Positions 10,059 to 20,984 of a stretch of DNA of 43,405 nt are shown piece by piece. Below the pieces are notes generated by a model that was not told where the DNA came from, did not search any database, and saw only the letters and a list, made by a program, of their open reading frames with translations. Location: contig JANBPT010000334.1 of NCBI GenBank assembly GCA_027575765.1, positions 1-43,405 on the forward strand, written 5' to 3'. Every line of letters starts with the position of its first letter. The stretch's first letter is position 1. A program made the translations under genes and the position numbers. Source of the stretch: Tieghemiomyces parasiticus. Its lineage: Eukaryota > Kickxellomycota > Dimargaritomycetes > Dimargaritales > Dimargaritaceae.

Positions 10059-12092
10059 TTACGACTCTGCCGCTGGCGGCCACGCTAGGTCCACATTCAC
10101 CACGTCCAGCTCGAGGAGATCGGCGGAAGTGTCCAGGATCTCGGCCAGACTCGGGGAGGACCGACCGCAGTCGCTGTGGACAAATTCCTTGATATAGGTG
10201 CCGGCCTCGGTCGACAGTGTGACCAGAGCAAAGTGCGGCTCAAGGATCTTGACGTCCAAAGTGTGAATCTGTTTGGGTCGGGTGAGAAGAGCGCGGCTGT
10301 AGGTATCCGTGAATTGGGGAGGGAGGGGACATGGTTGGCAAGTGATGGTTAGGCACACAAAGGATTGTGGGGTCGGTGGGGCTTGCTAAACAAAATCATG
10401 GTCATACTGGGAATATAGGTCCAGGTAAACTTACCGGTTCATGACCCGCACAGGACATTTCTGCTGGACGGTGAACCCCTCCTGGTAAGGTCGGACCTTA
10501 ACAGCTGCCTCGTCAGCCGCTATGGGATCTTTAAGCCACACCAGGCACGCGTACTCCTTTGTCTTGTTCTCTTCACCTTCCTTGATTCCGGCGGTCAAAT
10601 GGGCCTTAATCTCCCGCAGGATCCCTACGGCCTGGACGGGTGCGAACGAGTTGATGGCCGTCTGACGCACATTATCTAGCTCCTCCGGGGTGAGGTGGGC
10701 GCGCCGTGGGTTGACCAGTTCAATGTAAAACGGCCGACCGGTGCCCAGCATACGAACATCGACGTCCTCCCGGCCGGACCCGACAAACTTGTAATCGGTG
10801 GCCTGGTAGGCTTCCTGCAGGGGGAGGCCAATCTGCTCGGCAACGGAGGTCGGGGCGACCTTTACATTATTGATGATGAAGGGAGAGTTGCTGACGTTTC
10901 GACTATATTTGGTATAGCGTCCGGCGATAAACCGGGATTTACGAGCGACGGTAACCGAGCTGAGAGTGGCCCGGGTGGTCGGAGCTGGTGGGGGGAAGAA
11001 GTTGTGACTAGGGCGAAGAGACAGTTGAAATTTCCAGGAGAGCGGGCAAGCATTAGGTTAGATCGCGTATAATGGCCCCATGTATCAATGTGAAAGAGAG
11101 GCGGAAGCCAAGGGTCCACACTCATCACAATAGGCTCGACTAATACAGATGCGAAACCCACCTGCGCAAATCCTGGGGGGATGCCTTGTTTAGGAAGGCT
11201 AGGACGTTGTGCGTGTTATCACAACGGCGGCTTAACGTGTCCCCGCGGCCCTTGTAGGACCGGCCTGGGGGCGCCGGGGTGATCGCCGACAAGAACTGGT
11301 ATTCATCGGCCGATTCTGGGTGCTCCACGGCCAGGGTGACGGACAAGTCAGCCTCAACGTCCGATTTAGCGGCCATCTGACAAACCTCGCCAATCGCCCG
11401 GGCGAGGCGGGCGCGGAGGAGGTACTTTGTGGAGATTTCTTGTAGCGCGTATTCGCTAGAAGCGGAGGGAAGCGTCATAATTTGCAGCGAAATGGAAGCG
11501 TGAGACCGGAGCTCGGAGGGTTACTATTGATTAGAAACAAGGCCGGCAGACGGCAGCATATCAGACCGAGCTCCGAAGAGCACAGACTGCCCGGCACAAG
11601 TTACTTAGCCTACCTGTTTTCAGAATGCAACCACAGCATGATCGCCCGCTGACGGGCCTGTAGGCTGATGGGTAGCCGGATGGACAGGCTAAAATCAGTA
11701 CTGGTAAACCCACTGGTGCGTACCGACTCCCCTGCCTCTCGAAGGACGTCATCTGGTAGCGTGCTTGCGCCTAGGCAAGCAGGGCAGACAGCCTCCGGGC
11801 CAGGCACCTCATAGTCAGGGAAGTCAGCGCGGAGGAACGTGAGTATAGACTTTTTGCAGTAAGGTTTATGATGGTGGTTAGACCACTACTGTTAGTTAAA
11901 CGTAAAGCTTTGCCTTCGACGATACAAGGCTGGTCGCCGTGGGCAGCCTCTTTCCAGGATACCTACCGCCGGGTCGTTCGCATCGACAGTGGTGACATCT
12001 ACGCCAGTCAGGAGCAGAGTGCAAGGAGGACAGGCTGCAATGCTGTGCAATTTTCTGATCACGCTGCGGGACGGGAAGAGCGCGTCGGCCAT
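10059..12092 (-). CDS. PUS10: tRNA pseudouridine synthase Pus10
   Basis: The model is complement(join(10059..10296, 10435..10959, 11162..11455, 11614..11885, 11967..12092)), 484 residues. All four introns are GT-AG and every phase closes. Pus10 makes pseudouridine at tRNA positions 54/55 in archaea and many eukaryotes. Seen here: two N-terminal CxxC pairs (C21/C24 and C76/C79) of the zinc-binding THUMP-containing region; AGRYTKYSRN, a family signature; the catalytic segment GREDVDVRMLGTGRPF with Asp296/Asp298 in the motif that carries the catalytic aspartate; and the C-terminal AGTYIKEFVHSDCGR block. Length is close to the human protein (about 530). The start at 12092 puts MADALF a short distance before the first CxxC, as in homologues; an in-frame non-ATG extension upstream was not used. 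S. cerevisiae lacks Pus10, which argues against close kinship with yeasts. The gene is divergent from VPS33. Confidence 0.93.
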
Positions 12093-12854
12093 GGTAGACG
12101 GTGGGCCACTGGAGTCTGTCGTATTGACCAGAAAGTCGCATAAGGGTGTTCGAAGACCAAGGTGGTTAGTAAACACAAGTCAGAGTGAGCGCCCTGGCCG
12201 GGTCAAAGTAAACCGCGTGTTCAAGGGAGGGCAGCGCTGCGGCTGGCGGTCGGAATTACCTCCGGTATCGGGCCGTGGTTTCTTTTCCTGGGGCTCCATA
12301 AACAGCAGAGAGTTGGCGTGGCTCGGCAAGTCGAGATCCGGGTAATGAGTTTAGAAAAAGTTCGGCAGGCTATTAATGGCAGGAATGTGGCGCTTAGGAC
12401 AGGCGGTAAGGAATGAAGCTACCATCGGGGCTGGCAGGACGTTGCGGATCATGTGTAAGGTCGTGGAATAGCCAGCGGCAAATTCCTAGTTTTTTCCAGC
12501 AGGCGGTACCGGACGGGAGGCGTTAACTTTGCAGCCTGGCTGATGCATGTGTGTTGTAACCTAGGCGAGCGGAAGGGATTGCCAGTATTTCCCAGGCACC
12601 CTCATGACTGGCCGTGCACCTTCTTACCATCGGGGGGTTCACTCCACCACACCAGACGACTCCAACGTCAGATTAATATTGAACCCCCGCTGCTGCCCCT
12701 TGTCACCCGCATTCAATGGTCCTTGGCCTGACTTTTATCCTACGCATTCTCGCCATCTCTTCACCCAATCTACATTCCCCTTGCCACACTACCGCGTCCA
12801 CCTAATTCCATTTACAACCTAACCCTTCACCCCGAGAACGACCTTCTTCTCGCT
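12093..12854. promoter_or_regulatory. Divergent intergenic region PUS10 / VPS33
   Basis: This 762-bp spacer lies between two divergently transcribed genes and must hold both promoters. The VPS33-proximal end (about 12640-12854) is rich in C and T on the plus strand, typical of fungal core promoters and 5' leaders. I see no convincing TATA box and no extra gene. Confidence 0.5.
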
Positions 12855-15273
12855 ATGCGCTCCCCGCGGCCTAACGCGACGGCCCGACCCGACGACGACA
12901 CCCATGCGCCGCCGGCCGCCCCGAGCTTCGCTATATTCCAGGAGCTGGCCCATGTCCAACTCACCGCCGTCCTCGACTCTGTCCGCGGCGCCAAGGTACT
13001 CGTGGTCGACCCGGCACTCAGTCCAGCCTTGAGTCTGGTGGCCGAGTTCTCCCACCTCAAAGAACACGGCGTGGAAAAGATTTTCCACTTGGAAAGCAAC
13101 CCAGTGGACACTGAATGCAAGAACATACTCTACCTCAGCCGACCCGAGGTTACCCACATGCAGTGGATCGCTGACCACGTCCGGGAAGCCGCCCGAGCTC
13201 AGCGCCCGCACGAGTTTACCCTGTACTTTTCGCCCCGGCGGACCCTGGTTTGCGACCGCATTCTGGAGGAGCAGGGCGTCCTGGGCGACCTGACCATTGG
13301 CGAGTACCACCTGGACCTGGTACCGCTGGAAGACGATCTGGCCTCTCTCGAACTGAGCGATTGCTTCCGGTCCCTCCTAGTCGACGAGGTCCCCACCGCA
13401 CTCTTCGGGATGGGCCGCGCTCTCATGCGAGTGCAGGCTCTATTCGGCTTCTTCCCACGAATTGTGGGCAAGGGTGATGCCGCCAAGCAGCTGTGCGACA
13501 TGTTGGTACGTATGCGTCGTGAACTAGCCGTCGACGAACCGACTGCCGCTCAGAGCAACACGTTGTCCCAGACGATCGACGCCCTGGTACTACTTGACCG
13601 GTCGGTAGACCTCATCTCGCCACTGTGCACCCAACTCACTTACGAGGGCCTGATTGACGAGCGGTTCGGGATCCGCCACTCCCTGGTCGAGGTGGACGCG
13701 AACCTTGGAAGTCATGCCACGTTGCCGACTGCTAACGTGGCCGGTAGCAATACCACTGGCACCGCAAGTGCTAACGCCCCTGCACCCGCGAAGAAGACCC
13801 GCGCCGCTCTCAATAGCCAAGATCCCTTGTTCGCTGAGTTGCGCGACCGCAACTTCTCGGTAGTGGGCGGCTGGCTCCACCGGGCCGCCAAGCGCATCAA
13901 CCAGGACTACCAGGACCGGCACCAGGCCCGGACAGTGTCGCAGATCCGGACCTTCATCGGAAAACTGGGCGGGCTCCAGGCCGAACACCAGGCCCTCAAA
14001 CTACATACCTATCTAGCGGAGGTAATTTACAAGTTTACCCTCACTCCGACGTTCAACCGCACCCTCGAGTTCGAACAGACCCTGCTGGGTGGGGCCCACT
14101 TGGGTTCCAACTCGGCCTTCACCGACTACGTCGACGAACTCATTGGCAATGAGGCACCGCTTACCCAGGTTCTGCGACTGCTCTGCCTGCAGTGTGCGCT
14201 GGGTGGCGGGCTCAAACGAAAAATGTACGACCACTGGCGGCGTGAGATTGCCCAGACCTATGGGTACACCCACCTGCTTACCCTCGAGCGGTTGGCTCGG
14301 CTTCGGTTGCTCTACGCCAACGACGCTGGTACGCGCAGCACTTACCCAGCTATCCAGAAGGCCCTACAGCTTGCCGTGGAGGACGTTGACGAGACTGACC
14401 CGAACGACGCTGCGTACGTGTACTCCGGGTTCGCACCCATCTCGGTGCGACTACTCCAATGCATCGTCCGCGACCCTCACTTTATGGACCGGGCCCGGGC
14501 TGGCGGGGTCTCCGGCCGGCGGTTCGGACCTGGCGCCGCGGGTTTAGGCGTCACTGCCGCATGGAACTCGTTGGCCGGGCCTCTCTCCCAGGCCTGGAGC
14601 AGCAGTCCGGCATCGAGCAACGAGACTGCGGGTGCCCGGGCCGACCGGCCTGCCTCCGCTGCCAGTACCGCCGGGTGGAAAGGGTTCGAGGACGTTGTAC
14701 AGCTGTTACCCGGTCGGACCTTTGACTGCGTGCAGACCGTGGAAGACGCCAACCCGTATACGCTACAAGGTAAGTGCAAAGCTGAAGAGCCTGGGCAACC
14801 TTAGATTCCTTGTTTCTTTACCCAGCGGCTCAGTGTTCATCCGTTTATTAGGAAGACTCTGGGAACTGACCTTCCTCTCCCCGCTCCAATCGTTTACCCC
14901 GTCTCGTATAACATCTACCCTCCTACGTTGCGAACAGGCTGGCGCCAGACCAGGGATCGACCAACCACTGTCGTATTTTTTGTTGGCGGCTGCACTTATG
15001 CCGAGATTGCCGCCATCCGATTTCTAGCCCGGCAGAGTAAGTCGTCGTCCGCAGCCGTGTCTAGCAGTATACCCGTTAGATTTCGCTTGGATAACCGTGA
15101 GGGGAACTCGATTATGGTTTCATCGGTGACTAATATGATCCTTTATGGAACCTCCTACCTCTCCCCTCTTCTTAATTTAACCCCTGTCAGATAATCGCAA
15201 TTTCCTCATCGCCACTACGCACATCATTAACGGCAACACCATGCTAGAGAGCGTGATGGAGGGGACTGCCTAG
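12855..15273 (+). CDS. VPS33: Vacuolar sorting protein Vps33 (Sec1/Munc18 family)
   Basis: The model is join(12855..14769, 14938..15036, 15191..15273), 698 residues, against 691 in yeast. Vps33 is the SM-family subunit of the HOPS and CORVET tethering complexes; it templates and proofreads SNARE assembly at the vacuole or late endosome. The SM fold is seen in ILYLSRPEVTHMQWIADHV near residue 90, in LLDRSVDLISPLCTQLTYEG near 245-265, and in exon 2, which encodes VVFFVGGCTYAEIAAIRFL, the hallmark C-terminal strand-helix of Vps33. Exon 3 adds NFLIATTHIINGNTMLES and the stop TAG at 15271. Both introns (168 and 154 bp) have GTAAGT donors and preserve phase 1. Without the two short exons the protein would lose its conserved C-terminus and read into intron 1. 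Confidence 0.95.
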
Positions 15274-16486
15274 GCTGTCATACGCCTATCGGACCTCACA
15301 TATAATTTACCATGGTCCCTTTCCGAGTCCTCTCCTCTGCTTTGCGCTCAGAAAGTAATAGATTACGTCCTAGTTGGAATTACTGTCCTGAGCTCGAGTG
15401 GCCTTGGGGGGCCAGGCGCTATAAGCCCAAGCGGGGTCGAAGGTGACGGTCATAAGGACCCCATAAAGTGGATTGGTTCGGGCGTATGTCAGGAGCAGAA
15501 ACTAGGGGTCCTGTAATGGCCAACTCTGGTTTCGCTCATACCACTGGCGGTTGCGGAATAAGATGGCCGATAGGCTGGCCGATTCAACATAAAGCAGCAA
15601 TACGGGGTATGTGAGAAAGGAGGATCAGATCGGCCCTTTGGCAGGTAGCTCATATTCGTGCTGATACGAGCAACGATGCTTACCGCTTGAGTATAGCGAT
15701 TCCCCCACCACCCCGGTATAGCGAGAATGACAAAGGTTGGCCTGTCGCTTCCGTAGTGCCACTCGTGGCTGGATTTTTCCAGCCGCTAAGTCGACATGGG
15801 TATTAGCGTACCGTGGCTATCAATTCGCGTCGATATACTTTGACCGGGAAACTGTCGTAATTCTCAGTATCATGCGAGTTAGGGAGGAAGCCAGGCGAAT
15901 GACAGTTGGGCTGCAACTAATGGCATAAACTAAAGCGACCACCTAACGACACAGGAAAGCTACCACAACAGGAGACTTGTGTCGTCCTCAAGCGTGTTTT
16001 TAATTTAAATTTCATGGACAACCGCTTAGAGGATAATCTCCACCGCCCTTTCGATTGCGACGGGGTTAATCGGTGAAAGAGAGAGAGAGAAAAAGGGGGG
16101 ATGAATTGATAGACTTAAGGCCAGGGATAGGAAGATGGCAGATGAGCAGGGTCTCGCCGAGATGTACGATTTTCTTCGGACGGAGTCGTCGCAGCCCCAC
16201 GTTACTCCGTAGACATAGGTAACTAAGCGTCGGTCATCGACCGACCGCCTACGTGAGTCCAGGGCTTATTAAACGTGGGCCATTCGGCCATATCTTGTAC
16301 ACAACTACATCGCACGGATTTTTTTCCAACTGTTCACCGACCACTTTAATATTTCGCTACTGCTGGTTTCATTCCGCCGGGGTAACTAGCCGACACTAGT
16401 TCGCGCCGACTATCGAGCTGGTATCGATATCCGCCCCTTTGAATTTTCCGCTATAGACACCACGACTTTTACCGCCCTTTCTAGGC
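15274..16486. other. Intergenic region VPS33 / alginate-lyase-like gene
   Basis: About 1.2 kb between tandem plus-strand genes. It must contain the VPS33 3' end and the promoter of the next gene. A short purine run (GAGAGAGAGAG then AAAAAGGGGGG) lies at about 16079-16100. No tRNA, repeat or coding exon was recognised. Confidence 0.5.
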
Positions 16487-18052
16487 ATGTACCGCCTTTT
16501 TCCCCCTCTCCTGTTGGTAGCGCTCCTCTGGGTGACAGTCCACGCGACCCTCCAGAAGGAGGTCCTCAACCTGCGCATCCTCGAACAGACCAAAGCAGCG
16601 GCCGCCGATAACGCTAGGACCCGCTACACGCGCCGTTTCGCTGACGACCTCGCCCAGAAAACTAGCTACTATACGGTCACAAATCGTACGGACTACTGGC
16701 CGGGTATCAGCAAGAACGACTACGTAAGCTACGCCGTTTACTTCGTCCCCGACTGCAGTGCCCCAATTATCAAAGCTCTCACCGAGTGCAAGTGGAAGCG
16801 CCAAGATGGCGGGGGTAGCAAAACCCTTGCTGCCCTGTCCAACAACCCGCAGCAGGTGAGCGCCCTCTGCAACGACATACCGGCCCTGGCGGTCGCCTCA
16901 TACCTATTTGGCGACCCAAAGTACGCCCAGCGAGCTTTCTTTTTGCTCGACAAGTTCTTTGTCGACTCGGCCACCCGGATGAACCCTAACCTCAAATACG
17001 GCCAGATCCTTCCTGCAGCTACAGTCACCAGCGGGCGACCCCAGGGGGTCGTGGAACTCACCTGTTTCTCGTCCATGGTCCAGTTTCTTTCGCTGTTCTC
17101 CAACCTGACCCCGGACCAACGCCGCACTTACCAAGCGGTCACCGCGTGGTTCCAAAGCTACTCCAATTGGCTCCGTACGACGACCCAGGGACAGGAGGAA
17201 CTGAACGCCGATAACAACCACGGGACCGCTGCCCGGCTTCAACTTGCCATCTATCAACTATTCTTACAAGACCGGCAGGCATCCAAGGATACCCTCAACC
17301 AGTTCATTCAGGGGGCTTTCCAGGGCCAAATCGATGCAACGGGTGGGCAGCCCCTGGAACTCGCTCGCGCGGCGTCCTTTGACTACCCAGTACTTAACCT
17401 CAGCACCTTAATTACGCTGGCCGTGATCGCCGACCAGGTCGGTATCGACATGTGGCATGCTCGGACGGGCAACGGCACCACCATCCAAACGGCCATGGAC
17501 TACTTCGTACCCTATGCCATGGGCCAGAAAACGTGGAAGGGTGGGAATGGCGGCCTCGACTTCAGTCAGCTTACTGCCATGTTCCAGCGCGTGGCCGGGG
17601 CTTACGGTGACGCCGACCACAAGTATTACAACGCCATCCGTAAGATCAATAAGCTCTACGTAAAACCGAATAACTGGCAGGCCCTGTATACCGATTTCAG
17701 CTACGGGTTTGATAATATGAACCCGCCCAGCCTGATCGACAGACCCGTGTTTGCCTCTGGCGGCTCGCCTGGCCCGGTACCCGCATCTTCGGTTGCTTCC
17801 TCGGCTTCGCCTTCCGCTGGCACCATGAACTCGTCCTCTGCGTCGACCCCGGTCAATTACGCCGAACTCCAATCCGCGCAGGACTCGCAGCCTATTTCTT
17901 CCACTGTGGCTATGGTTCCAGCTGAACACGCTGGGTTTCAGCCCGTGGCAGGCCTGTTGGCCACCGCCACCCCGACATCTGCGACCGCGCCGACCACTAG
18001 CATGACCAGTGTGTCCAAACCTCCCCGATGCATGCAGCACAAGTCGTTATAA
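16487..18052 (+). CDS. Secreted alginate-lyase-family polysaccharide lyase
   Basis: Single exon, 521 residues. An N-terminal signal peptide is clear (hydrophobic LFPPLLLVALLWVTV, likely cut after VHA near residue 21). Residues about 70-400 resemble the (alpha/alpha) toroid of the alginate lyase family (Pfam Alginate_lyase, PF05426). The catalytic-type motif NNHG lies at 243-246 (Asn244/His245), and a downstream block QPLELARAASFDYPVLN carries Arg294 and Tyr300, the residues expected to complete the active site. Such enzymes cleave uronate-containing polysaccharides by beta-elimination. The tail (about 424-521) is rich in Ser, Thr, Ala and Pro, probably an O-glycosylated linker; no hydrophobic GPI-anchor tail follows. 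The substrate is unknown. Alginate is unlikely for a fungus; glucuronan or another uronic-acid polymer is more plausible. Family confident, activity inferred. Confidence 0.85.
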   Translation: MYRLFPPLLLVALLWVTVHATLQKEVLNLRILEQTKAAAADNARTRYTRRFADDLAQKTSYYTVTNRTDYWPGISKNDYVSYAVYFVPDCSAPIIKALTECKWKRQDGGGSKTLAALSNNPQQVSALCNDIPALAVASYLFGDPKYAQRAFFLLDKFFVDSATRMNPNLKYGQILPAATVTSGRPQGVVELTCFSSMVQFLSLFSNLTPDQRRTYQAVTAWFQSYSNWLRTTTQGQEELNADNNHGTAARLQLAIYQLFLQDRQASKDTLNQFIQGAFQGQIDATGGQPLELARAASFDYPVLNLSTLITLAVIADQVGIDMWHARTGNGTTIQTAMDYFVPYAMGQKTWKGGNGGLDFSQLTAMFQRVAGAYGDADHKYYNAIRKINKLYVKPNNWQALYTDFSYGFDNMNPPSLIDRPVFASGGSPGPVPASSVASSASPSAGTMNSSSASTPVNYAELQSAQDSQPISSTVAMVPAEHAGFQPVAGLLATATPTSATAPTTSMTSVSKPPRCMQHKSL

Positions 18053-18496
18053 CCTGACAGCTGGGGGTACCTGTGACCGGACCCTTCGGCCTTAAGCTAT
18101 CCCATTTCCCCCTCTGGCCTACTACATATCGTTACATCTTTTGGGCGTGTATGCGTGCGAGAGTGAATGGCAGACCCCGCCTAGTCCGCAACGGGACAGT
18201 TGTTGTACCGGCGAACACAACAGGTCTAATGTTTTAATGAAGCTTGGCTCGTCCAATGTCGACCAGGCTAGTAGCTCCGGGTCTTTCGGTGTCAAATGGA
18301 GTAGGGGTTTAAGTAAAATAAACATGGTACATCGCCGAGCGTATGTGAAAGGCAGTTGGTTTGAAATAAAAAGGGTGGATGGCGACTGACCCCAGGTATT
18401 CTGGGGCCTCATCACTCCAGAGGGCCGAGGACCGGTTGAGTGGAGCGAGGAGTCGCTAACGAAATTCCTCGAGATGGAGGCCAGGCCAGGAAAGGT
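18053..18496. other. Convergent 3' intergenic spacer
   Basis: 444 bp between the stop codons of the lyase-like gene (+) and the NDUFA11-like gene (-). It contains AATAAA on the plus strand at about 18317-18322 and again near 18365, usable as polyadenylation signals. No gene is supported. Confidence 0.5.
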
Positions 18497-18979
18497 CTAT
18501 TCGAGACGCAGGTGTTCACGGCGGTACTTAAGCACCTCCTCCTTACTCATTCCGCGCAGGTTGGTACCGAACCCACCAAAGTACTTGTATGCGCCCATGG
18601 ACACGCCCAAAACCAGGCACCCACCGGTCATGAGCGGGACGCTCTTATTACGAGCACCGGCCAGCACCCCGGTCACGCAGCCAGCCACGGCGGCGTTGGC
18701 AAAGTCGTCTTCCTCGCGCACATTACTAGCGATTCCCTCGGTGGCCGCGTAGATGCCTCCCAGCGCCGCCAGGTAAGGCATGAGATAACCTGTCCGTGTG
18801 AAGACGCCCGCGGCTCCGGCATTGTGCGACTGAATGTGCGTCAGGAACGACGACACACAGAACCCAGAGAATGCGCCCATACCCGCCGCCTTGATGGACT
18901 CTAGCGGCCACTCCTTGGGTGTGTACGCCTTCTCGGTCTTGATGGCTTCGAGGTCAACCTGATTATGAGGGTTGGACAT
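18497..18979 (-). CDS. Mitochondrial complex I subunit NDUFA11/B14.7-like (Tim17 fold)
   Basis: Single exon, 160 residues, start ATG at 18979. The subunit belongs to the Tim17/Tim22/Tim23 fold and is an accessory membrane-arm subunit of NADH:ubiquinone oxidoreductase. Four hydrophobic Gly/Ala-rich segments are visible at about 31-49, 64-83, 94-110 and 114-134. The block ATEGIASNVREEDDFANAAV followed by AGCVTGVLAGAR matches the NDUFA11 signature (Ala/Thr-rich helix, VRE, acidic pair, GGCAGG-like helix, GAR). A general Tim17-family import component is the alternative, but the VRE...GAR pattern and the absence of import-channel motifs favour complex I. The presence of complex I excludes Saccharomyces-type yeasts. 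Confidence 0.85.
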   Translation of the reverse strand: MSNPHNQVDLEAIKTEKAYTPKEWPLESIKAAGMGAFSGFCVSSFLTHIQSHNAGAAGVFTRTGYLMPYLAALGGIYAATEGIASNVREEDDFANAAVAGCVTGVLAGARNKSVPLMTGGCLVLGVSMGAYKYFGGFGTNLRGMSKEEVLKYRREHLRLE

Positions 18980-19477
18980 GGTGGGCTAAATAAATAGAAT
19001 TGGAAAAGATAATGTGATTTAAGCTTGAAGATGCAAGTCTGGAGTAGGGCAGGGGCCACCATATAAAGTGCTAATAGACGAAAGGGTGATGGTGACAAGG
19101 ACAGGAACAGCACGGTCGAATCATGCGAATGCGGGAGACTGAATGGGGCAAACGCCATGCGTGTCAGGCTAGCAACAGATCCCTTCTCTCTCTCCCTTGG
19201 GCGGGATATTCTAGGACCGGTTGCGGAGCGTTATATGTTGCCCCACCACTGCTGCCCCTCTCTCCTCCATCATCCACCAGGCATGACGGCAGTGACCCCA
19301 TCCCAGGTGAAAGTGGATTTGTCACGTGATTTAATCTAGTCCCAATATGATTCCAGTGTCACCGGGAGCACACTGTAAGCAGAGATTTAATGGTTACTGG
19401 AAGAGGCGGCTTCGGGGGAGGGTTCGGGCTCCCATTCATGGGGCGGTGAAAGCCAGGCTGAAAAAAGGCAACAGGTA
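18980..19477. promoter_or_regulatory. Intergenic region upstream of the NDUFA11-like gene
   Basis: About 0.5 kb between the MMAB stop codon and the NDUFA11-like start, both genes on the minus strand. It should hold the MMAB 3' end and the NDUFA11 promoter. No further gene is seen; short open frames here show no family resemblance. Confidence 0.45.
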
Positions 19478-20984
19478 TCAGCGGGTGGTCTTGGCACCGG
19501 CCTTGAAGAGAGTCTCGGGGCGCTTCTCGAAATGGGCGGCGAAGCGCGCCGCAGCAAACAGATAGTCACTCAGTCTGACATTCAGTGCGTAGAGGCGTCG
19601 AGCCGTTGCAAATGGTAAGGGTTAGGCATGAGGATATTAGAATAGGCGACCGTTTCCTTCCATTTCATAGGCAGGGTCAATCCGGAGTTCTCAACTTACC
19701 GGTTGATGTACTTGGTCACCTCATCAACGGCGTGGCTCTGCTCGGCCAGGGTCACTAGGGTGCGTTCCGCACGGCGACAGATCTAACCAGTTGGCAGCGT
19801 TGTGACGAGGATAATCACGACGTTTGAATAAATGAATTTCCTGATCGAATTGCCCGTCATGGGGAGTCATCTGCCTAGAGGGCGAGTGGTAGTGGCTTAC
19901 CGACCGACACTGATGTAGGAAGACGGCGCTCTCACCGCCAGAGGGCAGGATGAAATTCTTGAGCGGAGGAAGGGTCTGATCGAAGGTGTGACGTAGCGTA
20001 GAGGATGTGACAAGATGTTCGATCGATCTGCATTAGGCAACGTATGTCTCCAGGGATATAATCCCAACCCAACGAACCTGGATAGGGAGGAACGGGCGTC
20101 TCTAGTTGGTAGTACGTACGGCATCTAAGCGGTCAATCTGCGTCTCCAGCTGCTGGACCCACTCGGCGTCAAACCGGGTGGCCTGCACTTTTCGCTCCGA
20201 GGCCTGCTCGGGCGGGGTAGCAATACAGGAGCCGATCTCAATCATACGACACTGGATCTAAACCATCGTCGGACGGCGGTGGATCCGAAGGGTGAGCCAG
20301 GATAAAGAGGATTGAGTGTGATATAGGTTTGGTACGGTGAGCTTGAAGGGAGAGCGGGGAGGCGGACCAAGCGAGAAATGATCGATCATCGAGACCGGAC
20401 ACTCGCCCGAAAGGGAAAATGGCGGGACGGCTCCGTCTTGAATAACCAGACAGAGAGAGAACCCTTACTTCCTCCAGTTCCACGTGTAGCCCGTTGCCAA
20501 TTTTGTGACAGTAGTGGTGAGCGATGCTGGCCGTAGTGAACGTGAAAGCAATAATATTAGTAGGTTAAGGGACCGTTTAGGTTTTCCAAGCCAGGTCAAT
20601 TGAGGTGGACCAGTACGATCAAATTCAGGCTCCACTGGTGGGCCACTTACCCTAGGGTGCTGTTCAGTTCGTCTACGGTACCAAGGGCCTCGAAAATGAT
20701 ATCCGACTTGGAACGACGAGCGCCGGTGTAGAGGGACGATGTGCCTTGTGGTCAGAGGATAGCAGTATAGGTGGCCCGCGAGGCGTGTTGTGACAACAGG
20801 GCAAGCGGTCGTCAGTGGGGAGGGTTTGCTTGAGTGGGCTCGACCGGCCCGTCGGGAGGGGGCCTGATCGCGCTATCTGCTAGACGGATGAGCGACTTGG
20901 GGAAATGTCGGCTTCGTGCATTCCCATTTTACCTTTGTCACCCGTGCGGGTGTAGAGCTGTGACTTGGGTAGTGAATCGGCCAT
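19478..20984 (-). CDS. MMAB: Cob(I)alamin adenosyltransferase (PduO/MMAB type)
   Basis: The model is complement(join(19478..19574, 19700..19782, 19901..19975, 20120..20257, 20469..20526, 20651..20744, 20933..20984)), 198 residues in seven exons; all six introns are GT-AG and phases close. The enzyme transfers adenosyl from ATP to cob(I)alamin to make adenosylcobalamin, the cofactor of methylmalonyl-CoA mutase, normally in mitochondria. Family motifs in order: YTRTGDKG (split by intron 1) then [14 protein letters not shown] at the ATP site; [58 protein letters not shown]; and [17 protein letters not shown] at the C-terminus. The only in-frame ATG upstream of the first motif is at 20984. It leaves no clear mitochondrial presequence, so an unseen 5' exon or a divergent targeting signal is possible. 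Confidence 0.95.

Noticed and set aside
14770..14804. Read-through end of the first VPS33 exon (stop at 14802)
   Set aside because: It reads into an intron with a GTAAGT donor at 14770; splicing to 14938 and 15191 restores the conserved Vps33 C-terminus.
18122..18415. Minus-strand 97-residue frame in the convergent spacer
   Set aside because: Opposite-strand frames overlap it equally well, no family resemblance, and it occupies a typical 3' spacer.
19347..19565. Plus-strand Arg/Lys-rich 72-residue frame
   Set aside because: It runs antisense to the last exon of MMAB and its basic character is a shadow of that exon.
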